64,000 bases of DNA from Trissonchulus latispiculum (Eukaryota; Nematoda; Enoplea; Enoplida; Ironidae), in assembly GCA_030248195.1 (NCBI GenBank), contig JASAND010020786.1:5001-69000 (forward strand). The letters are read 5' to 3'. Each line of letters begins with the position of its first letter. The first letter of the stretch is position 1. Below are positions 44,501 through 55,593 of this stretch, piece by piece. Under the pieces are notes generated by a model. The model had not been told where the DNA came from. It did no database searches and saw only the letters and a program-made list of their open reading frames with translations. A program made the position numbers and the translations under genes.

Positions 44501-47500
44501 CGAACCGGTTGGGTCAGTGTGGGTCTGGGTCAAGCTTCCTGTGGGTCACTTTGGGTCTGGGTCAGCAAGTTTTATTGGGTCATTTTGGGTCTGGGTCACA
44601 GGGTCTTACCAAATTTTAAATTCGAAGATCTGGCATTGTTCCAATTATACGTAAACCTGTCGCGGCTAAAAAATTTTTCGCGCCTCCGGCGCGAATTTTA
44701 AATTGAATTTAGTATTGTTTCTCTGGAATCAATAGTTAGATGTGACTTGTCCGGCCATTATGTCTGCGTCGGTTCGCGTAATAAAAGCCATGTGTACACT
44801 TCCATCGAAAGTTTTAAATAATTTGCAATATCAGCCAATCATGTCTTCGAAGTAAAAGAACTATTATTGGAAAATAATCAAAATGACACGATTGAGGAGC
44901 TCCGAACTTAGGACTTGCTTCAGAAGAATTTTTTGCTGGATTCTGACTAGTTATTTACAGACTACTATTTGCCAATTATTTACAAATTTACATTGCATTG
45001 GAAAATACAGTGTCTCCGTGTCGCAGTTTCAAGAAAACTTCGCAAAAGGATAATGTAAAGTCAGTTTAGGTCGAGTTATTTTATTGGGTCATTTGGATCT
45101 GGGTCACGATAATTCTTGGGTCAGCTGGGTCTGGGTCACGAAAACGATTGGGTCATTTGGGGCTGGGTCACGGAATTTTCAAATTTCATGGGTCGCCTTG
45201 GGTCTGGGTCAAATTTGCTTTTGGGTCAAGTGGGTCATGGGTCAGAAATAATGACCCAGTTTCCATCCCTGTGACCGACTGCAATATTAGGTATCACAGA
45301 AAAATTGAGACCTTTTTATGGCATACGTAAATCTTATCTTCCTTTTAAGCATTCCAATTCAAAATCGGATTATACCGTGTAGTAATTTAGATCCGTTCCG
45401 TGGCGAGCTCAGAAAGAAAATACTTGACAACAAAGAAGAAAACTACAACTATTTGCTGGAAACATTTCCCGATGACTTTAAGCTTTCTCGAGCTGGGTTT
45501 GAGAAGCTCAAACAAAAAGCTGAAGTAAATTTCAATTTCAATTTTTCATTTTTTCGAAGACAATAATGTGATGGACTATCGAGTCGAAGATTGCTCAATC
45601 TTGTAGCTATGGTGAAAACAAAAGCGAGAGCGAAATAAAACAACTCCGCTGCGGTGAAACTGCAAACTATCCGAGGATTTATGTTTGTCGTGTTAGCAAA
45701 GTGCTAGAAGTTCTTTGGAAACGTTCCCCGGATGGCACTCCTAGTGATGAGCTTTGTGCTATGATAGATTATCAGGTACAGAGTATGATTGTAGTAAACA
45801 GAGTATCAGATACAGAGTATGACCCCTGTTAAACTTAGGGAAACGATAAACTAAGAAAAATTTCGCTGTTACCAAACGTTTGAGACTGCACAAGTTTCGC
45901 ACAAGATACTACCACAATACCCAAGCAGAGGTTCAATTTGCATAATACATTTGCTGCTTGAGGAATAGGTCACAGTTGTGCTCACTGCGTTTGCATTTTG
46001 CCTCAAAATGCACCTTTGTTCGAATTTTTGGACATCACGGTACATAAGTAGGGTGAAGTCAGAAATATTCTAAGCGACTTTGGTGTGCCAATTTGCACAT
46101 ACGAAAGAAAGATGTGTTTTAGGTTTCACTTCATTTGCTGGTGCTTAAACTGTGGATGCATTCCTCAGTGCGCTGATGGAGGCCTATAGTAAAAAATGGC
46201 AAATTTTCAACTGTTCCAAATATAGTCAAATTTTATATCAAATTGAAGCTCTTGATTTCCTGAACATTTTTGTCTTGTTATACTATGTCGCTACAAAACT
46301 GCGTAAAGAAACTTAGAACGAGTCCAAGTTTGATGTAAATGACCGTTGGAATCAGCTTGGCAAATCGTTCAAATGCCGTTTCTCGGTCTGAGAGACATCC
46401 TGGCGTACATACAAAATTGCAGGGATTTGAACTGTGAGCAATATCTCTTAATTGGACTGACCCTGGAATACAAAAATTTGTCTTGTTTTCGGAGACATAT
46501 GGAGGGTGTATTACTACTAAAAATGAGCTAAATCGGGGACTGTAAAGTCTGGTACACGGCGACCCCCCCCCTCCCCTTAAGGTGGTGATTCCTTTTGGAG
46601 ACATCAACTTTGAACAATTATAACTCAAACTTTCCTTGGAGTTAAAAAACCATTTTTATATCAAAATGCTGCTTAATATTTGCTCTTTATAATGCATACA
46701 ACAAAACTAACTTTAGTTCTCGGAAATTATTTTGCTGCATTTTCGAAGTAATTTAATTTTCCAGATTTTTTGCAGACTAAAGTAAATTTTTCGTGAGGCA
46801 TCGGCCACATCATTCGATTCCACTATCAAATAGCTGGGGACCCTTTTTAATTATTATGAAACCGCTCTTCGTTATAAAGAAATTAGCTAAAATGTATACG
46901 CAACCTGGATTTTGCCTACTTTTCCCAACCTTCGCAAGCTACCACTTTAACTAGAAAGCAGCAATCGGGGCAACTAAAAAAGGGTCCCTGGATATTTTTG
47001 TGTAAAACACGTCCAGTAAGTGGCAGCCCTCTAGCTTGCATAGTAAATGCTCCACAATCGCTGGAACTCCACAATCGACTCGCTTGGTCATGTATTTTTG
47101 CAAAAACTACATTTTTTATGATAGCAGCCCACGGGATTGCAGTTACTAAATTATAATGTCACGGATAATCGGCCTCTACGCGACCTTCAAATTGACACCG
47201 GTAGGTTAATGTTACGGCTTGCCTAGCTCAAGAAATGGCGGATTGTTTGATTTCTGCAAAAATGACAAGTTTTCAATGCCAAAATAAGAAAATAGACTAT
47301 ATCTCACGATAGCGAAAAGTTAGAAAGGTGCTTCAAAAAGCTAAAATGTAGAGCTCAACAAGATCTTTCGAATGAGTATAATTATGGCTGTGCAGCAACT
47401 GTCTAATTGTCAAAAATCGGCAAAAACGGCCCTGAAAGGAGACTTCGAATTTTTGAAGCGGGATTGCGCGGAGGGTGTTAGAATGCTAAAAGAACTTATT

Positions 47501-50500
47501 TTGGAAAGTTTCATCAAATTTCATCTTTATTTGAACCGTCAATCAACAATATGGGTCCAAAAGGAATCACCACCTTAAGTGGGGTCCATCGTGAAAAACT
47601 TTTGTACCACGGATTTCGCTCATATTCACACATAATCTAACCACATATGTCGTACAGTTTAAGTTTAAATTTGAGTTGTTTCGTTCAGTTCTCCGTCAGT
47701 TACGAAGAATTCATTGAGTACAATTTGATATCAGTAAAAGCAGTAAAACCAAGGGCGCTTCAGCAAACGTAAGCAAGTTTTCACAGGTTAACGGTAGCGG
47801 TTTCACTTGATTTAGTTATTTTTTTACTAAATACATACTATAAACCGAGGAAACTTACTGCCGTTTCAAAAATCTTCAGCTTTTAAAACCTTCAACAAGC
47901 CGATTTTAACGAGAAAAGTGACCACTGTGCATTCGTGATGGCCTGAAACAGTTGCCGTAGTTCTATCAGAAGAAATCGTCCCTGTACTGATTGCTTTCGT
48001 TTAATGCCCTATTTTGAAAAAATATTGAAAAATCTGGGTCTGGGGGTCAGTCGTGCTAGAACTACATCTAAATGCATTATACCACAAGTTTAAATGCAAA
48101 AGAGTCAGTTTTGGTCATTACTGATTTGGCCATTAGCCAAATTTTCAATATACGCAGTTATCAGAATTCTGCTAAACATTCATATTTTTGAGCCAGCATT
48201 ATAACCACCTATGTACTACGTAGTTTGAATTTTTATTCCTGCTGGAGCAGGAATGTATAAAAAGAGAAATAGTATGTCCATTGCAGTATGAGTCATTTCT
48301 CCATTCAGAAGCCCTATCTTCAACATAGGGCTAGCTTAGGGCTGGGTTTTTTGAGAGAGAATATGCAAATTAAAGTCTGACACAAAAATGTGTGTACAAA
48401 ATCTATAAGGCCTCCAGTGAGCTAAATATACGTCGTAACCCCATAAAACCATATATTTTCGGAATCCTTGCAGCGAAACGAACATTTTTATGAAATTTAA
48501 AATTTTTTAAAATTTCAAAAATTTTAAAATATCGGTTTATCGGGGAATTTTTTCGGACCATTCAAGCTATTCAGCTCATTCATTCCGAAAAATTTTCCCA
48601 TCCGAAGACGCATCGATTGACACAAGAACGGAAAAAATCGGTTGAGAAATAAGCATTTTATTCCAAAATTTCGTTTTTCCATTTCCTTTGATGTTTGCCG
48701 CTTTTTGCAACTCTGACTGGTTATTACTCGCGACTCGCTCAACGAAAAATTTTTTCGATTAGATTTTCAGGACCGCCTAGGCGCCCGCTTTCACCTGATA
48801 TATGTAATTTTTCAAATTTTTAAAGTCGAGTTTTTTGAAAAATGCCACTTTTTGACCAAAAATTTCGGCAAAGCAGATTTAACAAAAGTGAGTAAAAATA
48901 ACATAATCATAAAATTCAAGCTGAGCTGAATTCAACGATATAAACTTTTGTTGCTACGACTTATATTGCGCCAGCAATGCATTTTTAAACAATATCCCTT
49001 ATTTCAGCTGGTTTTGCTAGTTTACACTGCTTCAGTCAAATTATGGCGGCAACATCAAAGAGAGCCGAAAACCAGCTGAAATAAGGGATATTCTTTAAAA
49101 ATTCATTCCTGGCGCAATATAAGTCGTAGCAACAAAAGCTTTATATCGTTGAATTCAGCTCAGCTTGAATTTTATGATTATGTTATTTTTACTCACTTTT
49201 GTTAAATCTGCTTTGCCGAAATTTTTGGTCAAAAAGTGGTATTTTTCAAAAAACTCGACTTTAAAAATTTGAAAAATCACATATATCAGGTGAAAGCGGG
49301 CGCCTAGGCGGCCCTGAAAATCTAATCGAAAAATTTTTTCGTTGAGCGAGTCGCGAGTAATAACCAGTCAAAGTTGCAAAAAGCGGCAAACATCAAAGGA
49401 AATGGAAAAACGAATTTTTGGAATAAAATGCTTATTTCTCAACCGATTTTTTTCGTTCTTGTGTCAATCGATGCGCCTTCGGACGGGCAAATTTTTCGGA
49501 ACGAATGAGCTGAATAGCTTGAATGGTCCGAAAAAATTCCCCGATAAACCGATATTTTAAAATTTTTGAAATTTTAAAAAATTTTAAGTTTCATAAAAAT
49601 GTTCGTTTCGCTGCAAGGATTCCGAAAATATATGGTTTTATGGGGTTACGACGTATATTTAGCTCACTGGAGGCCTTATAGATTTTGTACACACATTTTT
49701 GTGTCAGACTTTAGTTTTAGCAGCTGCTATTTAAGCAGCCGAATGGACAGACTCTATGCAGTCTTCGGCTGCCTGCAATCAAAATGGTTGCGTATATTTG
49801 AGCACTAGTGTAGCTTGGGAGCTACACCAAGGTGCACTAGGATTAGGTAGTTAGATAGTAGGTGTAGCCTGCTTGTATTTTCTAGCGGCGTACAGGTTAC
49901 CGGCATACACTACTATATCGCACTGGATTTTTGCGATAAAGCATAAAACTCTTAGAAGAAACATCAAGGACAAAACGCTAAACACTAAAAAACGAAGACC
50001 TATTCTGGCGACGTCTTCAAATGGGGACCTCTTCCACCAATTGGGGTTTCTGCTGTCATTTGAAGACCCCCAACGGAAATAAAAATTTCCCAACGGAAAT
50101 TGAAGCAAGACCTCAGTTTATACTAACAAATTATTCAACTGTAAATGAATAATAACAGGTCTACTAAGGAATACTGCCCCTTTTGGGGCCTACTTGTTAT
50201 TTTGGACCTTGAATTAGAGTACTTTGTAATTCTTTTCATCTGTCAAAAACGTTAAAATTTAACGAGTGTTCACTATTTGCGGTAAGTGTTTAGAGATCTC
50301 AATCAAAATTGCATTTATTAAGTACTGCAGTTCAATGTCCGTAGCTACAATCTAAATACAAAATTACAGAGATGCATGACCGTTCATCGCCCATCGTTTG
50401 TATCTTTTTGGCTCAAGAATAAAATCACCACTTTTGCCGTTTCATCTGTTTAACACTTGCAGAGTACAGACCCTAACTTTGATGTCAAATTGCTCAACAA

Positions 50501-51966
50501 TCATAAGACACCGTCTTTAATTTACAAAAGTCGTTAAAATATCCCACTCAGACAATAAAATATGTGAAAATGAGCGAAATCGGAAATGGTTGTAGACCAA
50601 ACAAGCAAAAGCTTTATGCAAAATGAATTTGTGTTGGTTGACCATATTTGCGGTAAATATAGGCCTGCTGCGAGTTAGACAGAAAATACAACTGAACTGA
50701 ACTAAGAGTTTACGATAGGAAGAACACTCAGCGTTTTCTAAAGTATTTGGCTTGCAATATGCTAAAAACATCAAGGTCGAAATCTCGGGGGGGGGGGTGC
50801 CGCTCAGCGTGCAAACTTGCTACTCGGACTCATCGTTCTTAACATGGGCGTTTTCGACAAATAACTTGAATATATCACTACTTGGAGAGAACAGATCTTT
50901 TTTAACGATATAAAATTAGTTTAGCGTTCAATGAATAATGTGGTTTCATAGATTTTGCCATTCAAAGTTCACATTTCAAAAGTAACACTACTACTTGTGC
51001 TAGTAGATCGTATCATCGCAGTCGGCAGCATCTAAAAGCAGAACTCGCAAGACTTCGTTAGAAACTGCAAAACCGCCAGTCTCTAATATATTTCTTCTGA
51101 AATCCACGTTGTGAACGATTCTATTCCGTCTTCACATTTGTGGAAAATTGAATGCAGGCTGAAGGAGACAGGCGCTGAAAGAGGACTGGAGAACGTGCTT
51201 CTTTGAAAAACAATGTGTTGAGTCTATGGGATTGTAATAGGTTTTAGATCTGCACGAGTTTCTTTATTTGCACATAAACACATGATCCGAAAGTTTCTTG
51301 TTTTTGCAAAAATCTAATTTGCATATCATCAACATCATTGTATTTCAACAATACAGTATGTGTATTTCATTGGAAAGACTATGAATATCGTTATGTATGT
51401 GTAAAATTACCTCTAAAACCGACTATAGTAGACCTGCTGCGTGGACCCACCCTCTTTAAGTGGAAGAACGTGCTGCAGCGCAGCAAGCAAGACAATCAGG
51501 ATTATGAAGAAACTACAATGTTTATTTTTGAAGCTTCGTTAGCTGTTTGCATACTTTATGGCGTCCCTCCCTTCTACGCTAAACTTCGTGTCAAGCTTTA
51601 TTCTTCGCTATTTAAATTACAGTTGATATTTTCATTATTAATTTCCAGCTGATGCATGCAGGATCTCCTTATGGCGATTTCTCTGGCTGTATGATTATGC
51701 ATATGTCGGCTGATGATCGAAGAAGACACGATCAACGCCTCATCGAACTCTACTACAACACTCTCTCCAAACATCTTGGAAAGGCACCGCCATTCACTTT
51801 GGAAGAAGTGAAAGAAGGATACCAGCAAGTTCTTCCAATGTTTGCGTTCTCATTCATGAACCTTTTCAAGATGTTTTTCGTCATCATGAATCCAACAGAA
51901 GATAAAAGGTTCAATCTAATTCGACAACTGAATGCTGCTATTGAAGACAGCGGGATCGTGGAATAA
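41545..51966 (+). CDS. CHK/ecdysteroid-kinase-like protein (DUF1679 type), six exons, catalytic HGD motif absent
   Basis: Exons: 41545-41749, 42322-42434, 43069-43330, 45391-45524, 45590-45775, 51649-51966. All joins keep phase and use GT-AG, giving 405 residues, the normal size for CHK-like small-molecule kinases (relatives of choline kinase that phosphorylate ecdysteroids or other small molecules). Family features: YSSEGDLDKLPDRVIIKQPT (beta-strand Lys region, residues about 67-86), VHNREVSCYRYF, YYTEEASESRAGMLILKDLG, PDGTPSDELCAMIDYQ (residues 285-300, with the metal-binding Asp 298) and SADDRR in the last exon. Where relatives have HGD....N, this protein reads VCRVSKVLEVLW (residues 270-281), so the catalytic Asp and Asn are missing. 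It is either a pseudokinase or a decaying gene. The last intron is 5.9 kb and full of repeats; the smallest is 65 bp. Confidence 0.8.
44422..45271. mobile_element. hAT-type MITE with GGGTCA subterminal arrays, 850 bp
   Basis: Exact 8-bp target duplication TGACCGAC (44414-44421 and 45272-45279). Inverted ends are CAGGGATGGAAACTGGGTCA and its exact complement. Both ends carry many GGGTCAC/GGGTCTGGGTCA units (44434-44608 and 45085-45245), like the GTGACCCGGT arrays of the element at 36119. It lies in intron 3 of the CHK-like gene. Non-coding. Confidence 0.92.
46581..47574. mobile_element. 1.0-kb non-autonomous element flanked by TTAA (copy 4)
   Basis: TTAA at 46577-46580 and 47575-47578. Inverted ends GGTGGTGATTCCTTTTGG and its exact complement. 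Length 994 bp, like the other copies, but the interior is not obviously the same as copies 2 and 3, so it may be a separate subfamily. Inserted in the last intron of the CHK-like gene. Confidence 0.85.
47579..47760. repeat. Repeat related to 60948-61100
   Basis: GGGGTCCATCGTGAAAAAC and the following 130 bases (CTCATATTCACACA, then GTTTAAATTTGAGT) resemble 60956-61090 (GGTCCACCATGAAAAATTTT, CTCATTTTCACACA, GTTTAAATTTTGAGT). Both follow a TTAA. Probably another member of the TTAA-type repeats. Confidence 0.6.
48371..49713. repeat. Near-perfect 1.34-kb palindrome in the last CHK intron
   Basis: The left arm 48371-49015 and right arm 49068-49713 are reverse complements with only a few differences, separated by a 52-base spacer. 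The arms begin TAAAGTCTGACAC. Each arm contains a 72-codon frame (48524-48742 minus, 49342-49560 plus) differing at four positions by eye; these are probably not genes. As RNA the arms would form a hairpin of about 645 bp. It may be a foldback transposon or a very recent inverted duplication. Confidence 0.9.
49730..51330. other. Intronic DNA without recognised features
   Basis: Part of the 5.9-kb intron of the CHK-like gene. Mostly AT-rich, with a G-run near 50788. Short plus-strand frames near 49873 and 51135 are not supported. Confidence 0.4.
51338..51640 (+). other. Exon-like open frame just before the last CHK exon
   Basis: An open frame with protein-like composition (VDLLRGPTLFKWKNVLQRSK, ETTMFIFEASLAVCILYGVP) ends shortly before the acceptor of the last CHK exon. 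It has a possible CTATAG acceptor at 51428 but no clear donor, and its phase does not fit between exons 5 and 6, which join perfectly without it. It may be an exon relic or part of another gene. No family recognised. Confidence 0.3.
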
Positions 51967-52411
51967 ATAAAAAGAATTCTCACAACAAACCTCGTTTTAA
52001 CGTTTTAACGAGTTAAGAATATATCCACGTAATACAGGTCATTTTGGATATGCATCATTGTTACCCTGCTTTACTAGAATTGCATAACTGCAATTTTTGA
52101 GCTTACGAATATATTCCTAAAAGGCATTTGTTTTAATTGTTTGTATATGTTTTATTTATTCATATGTATTAAATTAAAATAACCATGATGCTATTGTGAA
52201 TCATAAATTCTCTGCTTGGGAAGTGTCAGGCTTTGTTTATTAGCTGGACCCGGTCCTTTAACTACAGACAAATCTTAAAAGGTAACATCCATTCTGCTTG
52301 CAAGTGTCCTCCACCCTGCAAAAATATGTCTGTGCCGAAAATCTAACCATGGGCCTTCCGTCCCACAAAAAGTAATAGTACCATCAAGAGTTCATAGTTC
52401 TCCTATATTTA

Positions 52412-52780
52412 AGAAGAAGAGTAAGCAATTAGAGGGCTTCTCTTCTTTGCATTGCGGATAACGGTGCTACGACCACAGTATGCGAATGTTCCCCCGTTTG
52501 GTGGGTGGGGGGGTCAACAAGCATGCCCCCTCCTCGTTTGGTGGGGGAGGTAGCCAAAATAGGTCCCGCTTGGTGGGGGGGGGGGGGCAAAAGGGGTCCC
52601 CCTTTGATGGGGGGGGGGGGGGGGTAGGCAGAAGAATGTCCCCGTTTTGGGGGCGGGTCGTCAAGACAGGCTAGAATTGGCTGAATCTGATTGGCTACTT
52701 GGGAACATTTGCCTATTCTGGTCGGAGCACCGTTCCGCAAGGCCAAGAAGAAGAACCCTCTAGTGACTTACTCTTCTTCT
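52412..52780. mobile_element. 369-bp MITE with G-rich core
   Basis: Exact terminal inverted repeat AGAAGAAGAGTAAG at both ends, with extended inverted homology (GCGGATAACGGTGCTACGACC against GCGGAACGGTGCTCCGACC) over about 65 bases. The core repeats TTTGGTGGGGG-type units with long G runs (52500-52660), a candidate for G-quadruplexes. The target duplication is unclear. Confidence 0.8.
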
Positions 52781-53031
52781 AATGTATAGTGCAATTATGC
52801 ACTCTTGCTTGGCACTACAGAACCGAAACATGGCAAGTGCAAAGTTTGGAATTGATTAAATCCAAAAGGTTACTGTTGAAAATCTTGGGTAGTATTGTTT
52901 TGCCAGTGTTTACCAACGTTAGACGCTAGTATATATGGTTTAGCTTAGGAAACGGGTCAACCTCGTATCATTTCTGATATACTGTATGAAATGAAATTGT
53001 CACTTCAGCACCTGAGACCCGAAACATTCGG

Positions 53032-53104
53032 GCCTCGGGTGGGACTGGAACCCATGGCATTAGGATTAACGCTCCGACGCTCAGCCAACTGAGCTACAGG
53101 CGCA
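53032..53104 (-). repeat. tRNA-like sequence, probably a SINE head
   Basis: On the minus strand TAGCTCAGTTGG (A box) and GGGTTCCAGTCCC (B box) are spaced as in a tRNA gene, with a good D-stem (GCTC/GAGC). The acceptor ends do not pair and the anticodon loop lacks the usual U33, so it is not a functional tRNA. A perfect hairpin (CACC-GAG-CCCGAA...TTCGGGCCTCGGGTG, 53010-53042) adjoins it. A tRNA-derived SINE or a decayed tRNA is most likely. Confidence 0.6.
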
Positions 53105-53304
53105 CCAAGCTAGAAGGAGTTCGTATCCAAACTGAAGTGACAATGAATTAATAATTATTTACTTCGTGGGGTAACCCTGATTCTTGATCCATGCTAGCAA
53201 TTATGCGTTTGGTGTAAACAGCGTTTGGTTTATATACGTTCGTCTATACGTTTGCTGTATAGCACAACTGTTGGTTTGGTGTATAACACCAAGAGTACAT
53301 ATAA

Positions 53305-53715
53305 TAGATAAGAGTGTGACAGGTGGCAGGCTCTCTGTTATCAGCTCTCTAGCTGTGCGAGCTTACGGCCCACACCCTCCCCGCAATTGCGTACCTAGTG
53401 GACCCCCCGGAAATCAGTACCCAGTATGCTCACTCTTTTCTATAGGAGGGCACCCCCTCCCCCCAATTGTAACCTATCATTCGACCCACCCCCGCAAAAC
53501 AGACCCATCATTTTTTCAACTGACGAATGATAGGTCACATTTGCGGAGGGTGGCTTACGGTAAAAAAGTGAGCATACGCAAATGCGTACTGGGTGCTGAT
53601 TTACGGGCGATCCAGGCCCACTAGGTACCCACTATTGCGGGGGATGGGCTATTAGCGCGCAGAGCATAGCTCGAGAGCTGATAACAGAAAGCCTGCCAGC
53701 TGTCACACTTATCTA
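53305..53715. mobile_element. 411-bp element with long inverted ends
   Basis: The left end TAGATAAGAGTGTGACAGGT through GGCAGGC...TATCAGCTCTC is matched by the complement of the right end (GAGAGCTGATAACAG...GCCTGCCAGCTGTCACAC). Inverted homology continues toward the centre (CAGTACCCAGTATGCTCAC against GTGAGCATACGC...GTACTGGGTGCTG). Non-coding foldback-type MITE; no clear target duplication. Confidence 0.8.
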
Positions 53716-53776
53716 GTATGTTCTCTTGATAACACTCAAAATTGACCATCATCTGGACAGAGGGAAATGATTCCAG

Positions 53777-53873
53777 CAACCAGATCTGAAATTTCTATAT
53801 AGAGTCGTAGTTATATGCAGGTCTCGACACAAAGACATCTGAAAATGGCTGAGTAAGCAATAGAATAGAATAC
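53777..53873. repeat. 98-bp repeat, also at 61564-61663
   Basis: CCAGATCTGAAATTTCTA through GAATAGAATAC recurs in the same orientation at 61564-61663 with few changes. In both places a GCTCCTAAG-rich foldback lies nearby (54018 and 61405), so this is probably the flank or part of the same repeat family. Confidence 0.8.
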
Positions 53874-54017
53874 TGTAGTGTCTTAAAAATCAAAAACAGT
53901 TTTTTAGAAAAGGATATGTTCCGTCATTATATATGAGTGTTGCGGTAAATTTAAGTGATTTTTGAGCGCACTAGACTCCACATACTGACGACGAGCGTTT
54001 TTGATGGATAAGACAGC

Positions 54018-54215
54018 AGGGGAGGCGTTTCAAAAGATTCTCCTAGGTACGCTCCTAAGCGCGCTTAGGAGCAGACTTAGGAGGATAGTTAGGAGCGTCT
54101 TAGGAGCTCCTAAAGCCTAGTTAGGAGCGCTCCTAAGCGCGTTTCAAAAGAATTCTCCTAAGACGCTCCTATCAGATCTACTAAGTCTGCTCCTAGCAGT
54201 CCTCCTAAGTGGTTC
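54018..54215. repeat. Foldback array of GCTCCTAAG/CTTAGGAGC
   Basis: Starts GGGGAGGCGTTTCAAAAGA and contains at least eight copies of CTCCTAAG or its complement, partly as perfect palindromes (CGCTCCTAAGCGCGCTTAGG). A second copy of GCGTTTCAAAAGA occurs at 54138. Related to 61405-61562. Confidence 0.85.
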
Positions 54216-54219
54216 TCCT

Positions 54220-55560
54220 GAACCTCCTTGAACCGAGTTTCTTTTCATCCGTTGCGAAGATGTTTAAAACATAGCCAATGTAGTTTATTCATTTACTCCA
54301 TTGCAGGGTGCCAGTGTTGTTTGTCTCAAGTTTATTTTAGAGTTGCGTTTTTGCATTTTATGCATCGTGTCCCCTATTTTAAATTAAACCCAATCATTAA
54401 TTTGCAGGTTGAGGTATTCTATAACAAGGTAGAATTAACATCATTGCTATTAAATGTTACTAATTTTGCATTCGAAATATTTCCGTTGCAATTTTTGCAA
54501 TTGAAAAGGCAATTTTGAATTTTAATTTAAACTGAAATTTCTATTTCGGAAATAGTGTAAAATGATTTGAACTTTGAAGTTTTAACGTAAACTAATATCT
54601 TCATGCTAGATCACTTTATTCTCACATTACTCCGTAAGCAAAAGCAGCATTAGAATTTCCAAAAACTGTGATATTTTACTTTTTTGTCATCCTGAAATAA
54701 GATTGAAATTTGAACTTCTTGGAAGTTTGTCTGTGTAATCGGACATTTATCTATACTACCTATTAGGCAAAATGGTAGGAATAATTCCACTATGCATAAA
54801 AGGAGTGGGCGCAATTCCACCTTTGAGTTTTGAAAATGCTAAGCGGCACAATTCCATTAGGCATAAGTGGAATACACGAATAGCTATGATACACTGTTTC
54901 TCTATGCCTTAAGAAAATAGCAACAAAATTTTAGTTTTCAGAATAAATTCTCAAACTCAATTAAAATTTTATTTTGGTTCATCTTCTCTTAACCCTTTCC
55001 CAACTTAATTCCCTTACTCCTTGTCCCAAAACGTGAGAAAGCTCGTGTCGCGCCGAAAGTGGTAATTGTATACCACGTCCAAATGGGTGAGCCATTTGGA
55101 CCTCCATACCCACCGTGTTATCCTGTGGTCTAAAGTAGATAAGTTTAGCATTCGGCAGTAACTTTGTGATTGGGTAGATGCACAATTTCTGATCCATGGG
55201 CCGTTAAGAGCAAAGCATGGTTCAGTTAAACAGAGCAACTGTTTGCTGTCAAATTTGTAATAGAGTGACTGAGATCTGTGATGATTATGGGCTAATTCTG
55301 AAAGTAAACTGTTTTCGGTCGTGAGATTTGCGGTAGTTGGTTAGGCTTAGGCTTCTTCGGCCTGTAGATCTGATCAGCACTCTAGAACACTGGTCAGCGT
55401 GTGGGGATTCAGAGATCTCCACTTAGATTGAAGTACAGACTGTAGTGGTGTTCTGACAGACCGTACTTAATGGCTGACCGGGTAGGGGTTTGGATTCGTG
55501 AGTTCGTTTGGAGTTAGGGGAACCAGGGGGTTTATAGTCTCAATAACGACTCTTTCCAAT
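54220..55560. other. AT-rich DNA, no gene supported
   Basis: I see no supported gene. Open frames at 54228-54518 (plus) and 54979-55238 (minus) lack recognisable domains. The sequence becomes GC-richer after 55270, where the hairpin-dense domain begins. Confidence 0.4.
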
Positions 55561-55567
55561 TGATATA

Positions 55568-55593
55568 GTCTTATCCTCTAGCTCGGATAAGAC
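55568..55593. other. Perfect hairpin, 9-bp stem
   Basis: GTCTTATCC (55568-55576) pairs with GGATAAGAC (55585-55593) around an 8-base loop. It is the first of many similar hairpins in the following 4.5 kb. Confidence 0.8.

Noticed and set aside
48524..49560. Two nearly identical 72-aa ORFs as a gene pair
   Set aside because: They lie in the arms of the palindrome, so identity follows from the duplication; no domain or start context supports translation.
51338..51652. Extra internal exon of the CHK-like gene
   Set aside because: Exons 5 and 6 join in phase without it and give the expected family sequence across the junction; this segment's phase does not fit.
53032..53104. Functional tRNA gene
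   Set aside because: A and B boxes are present, but the acceptor ends do not pair and the anticodon loop is abnormal.
55014..55238. Minus-strand frames MDQKLCIYPITK... as genes
   Set aside because: Two short overlapping frames with no domain and no splice support.
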